Positions 63,102-64,000 of a stretch of 64,000 bases of DNA are shown here, one piece after another. The position numbers were made by a program, and so were the translations under genes. The first letter of the stretch is position 1. Each line of letters opens with the position of its first letter. The notes under the pieces are model-generated. The model saw only the letters and a list, made by a program, of their open reading frames with translations. It searched no databases and was not told the origin of the DNA. The stretch is from Heterohyrax brucei (taxonomy: Eukaryota; Chordata; Mammalia; Hyracoidea; Procaviidae): positions 147,235,701 to 147,299,700 of the forward strand of contig CM053140.1 of assembly GCA_028571685.1 (NCBI GenBank). The letters run 5' to 3'.

Positions 63102-63390
63102 TGTCTTAGTTTCTTATTGCTGCTTTAACGGAAATACCATGAGTGGGTGACTTTAGGAGCAGTTATTTTCTCACAGTTTAGGAGGCTAGGTGCCTGAATT
63201 GTGGGCACTTGCTGTAGGGGAAGGCTTTCTCTGTCTGTCAGCTCTGGAGGAAGGGCCTTGTCTCATTTTGGTGTATGTTCCGTGGCTCCTTGGCAGTCTT
63301 CATGTGAGATGTGTCTTCCCTTCCATTTGAGAGATGCAAATCACATTATAGTTCCTGTTGCGTAACTTTGTTGGATTAATTCATTACATT
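63102..63390 (-). repeat. MaLR-type LTR (reverse)
   Basis: 'tgtcttagtttcttattgct', 'gctttaacggaaataccatg' and 'cagctctggaggaagggcct' match the LTR family in reverse. Right edge approximate. Confidence 0.55.
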
Positions 63391-63419
63391 CTGTCGTCTG
63401 TGCAGTATGTGCTTGTTGA

Positions 63420-64000
63420 GTTCTCTACTAACATTTTGTATTTTTTTTTAAATTTTTAACCTGATTTCTTAGAGTAGGTATAATTTAGTGGTCAGCCAAT
63501 GGTTGGTTAGAAAATTTTCGTCAATGCCTTGTCTGTGTCTTGCACTCTTTGCCAAGGGGATTTGTGTGGCAAAACATGCCTTCAAGCTTTAGACTCTTTA
63601 GAAGATGCCTTAGCGTTCACTCTTGCTTGTTCAGGGCCTTAAGATTAGCTAGAGGTGAGTGACTGGTGATTGCTCCTTTCCCAGATATTTCTTCATACAT
63701 TGAGCCTTTAGACCACAGAAATATGTTAGAGGTTTTCATAGTTTTCTATGGTTATCTGATTCTCCAGAATTTTCTTTTAAATTCCAGTTCAGAATTTTGT
63801 TTTTCCTAACTTAAATCACAACTTTGGGCAGGTGACATGTTGGTACAGATTTGCTGTTGTTTTAGTAATACCTTGCCCTCACCAGAACTGAGCTCCGAGT
63901 CTAATGGCCACCTTGAGAATAGACATTTTTCAAGTGAGCTGCAAGCTCCGGCAAAATATCGATTGTGTTCTGGAGAGGCTACTTTTGGTGGTGCTCCAAA
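63420..64000 (-). mobile_element. Old L1-type sequence (reverse)
   Basis: 'ccttgtctgtgtcttgcact', 'agctttagactctttagaag' and 'ttcactcttgcttgttcagg' look like an L1M/HAL1 internal region. Low certainty on subfamily. Confidence 0.4.

Larger units (their letters stand above)
58321..64000 (+). other. SLC30A7: SLC30A7 intron 5 (continues past the window)
   Basis: No coding exon recognised after 58320. Almost wholly L1, LTR and SINE sequence. Confidence 0.7.

Noticed and set aside
1-64000. CRISPR arrays, bacterial operons, phage or plasmid features
   Set aside because: Regularly spaced repeats with unique spacers are absent and the window is plainly a spliced mammalian locus.

Overview
The window is a vertebrate nuclear locus, and the repeats point to an afrotherian mammal such as an elephant, manatee, hyrax or relative. 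About forty tRNA-like SINE copies carry the AfroSINE signature (a 'gctaaccaaaaggtcggcagtt' type core and a 'gagtcggaatcgactcgac' type tail). With them are RTE-clade LINEs of the kind that mobilise AfroSINE, and lineage-type L1 3' ends. I cannot tell the species from the sequence. Bacterial features such as operons, ribosome-binding sites and CRISPR arrays do not apply.

Two protein genes lie head to head across a CpG-rich promoter at about 29.3-30.6 kb. EXTL2 runs leftward (minus strand) and its whole coding sequence is present. The start codon is in a tiny coding exon at 25386-25390; then come 4984-5411, 4287-4357 and 1066-1554. Together they encode 330 residues, and every junction has consensus splice sites and a preserved frame. 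SLC30A7 (zinc transporter ZnT7) runs rightward and only its first five coding exons are here (30471-30550, 30779-30880, 51895-52008, 57462-57549, 58194-58320). They encode the first 170 residues, up to the start of the histidine-rich loop, and the rest lies beyond 64,000.

Layout: 1-1065 EXTL2 3' UTR; 1066-5411 EXTL2 exons 2-4 of the coding sequence; 5412-25385 a long EXTL2 intron with nested L1s, a mariner transposon and many AfroSINEs; 25386-29205 the start-codon exon, a mostly unique intron and a candidate 5' UTR exon; 29300-30600 shared CpG promoter; 30471-30880 SLC30A7 exons 1-2; 30881-51894 a 21 kb intron filled with L1, RTE, MaLR LTR, mariner and SINE sequence; 51895-58320 SLC30A7 exons 3-5; 58321-64000 intron 5, dominated by minus-strand L1 with one retroviral-type LTR.

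The two gene products are not one pathway. EXTL2 is a Golgi/ER glycosyltransferase acting on the glycosaminoglycan linker. ZnT7 loads zinc into the early secretory pathway. They share a promoter and a compartment, nothing more that the sequence shows. I found no evidence for a new biological system. The notable content is transposon archaeology: several insertions whose target-site duplications can be read base for base.
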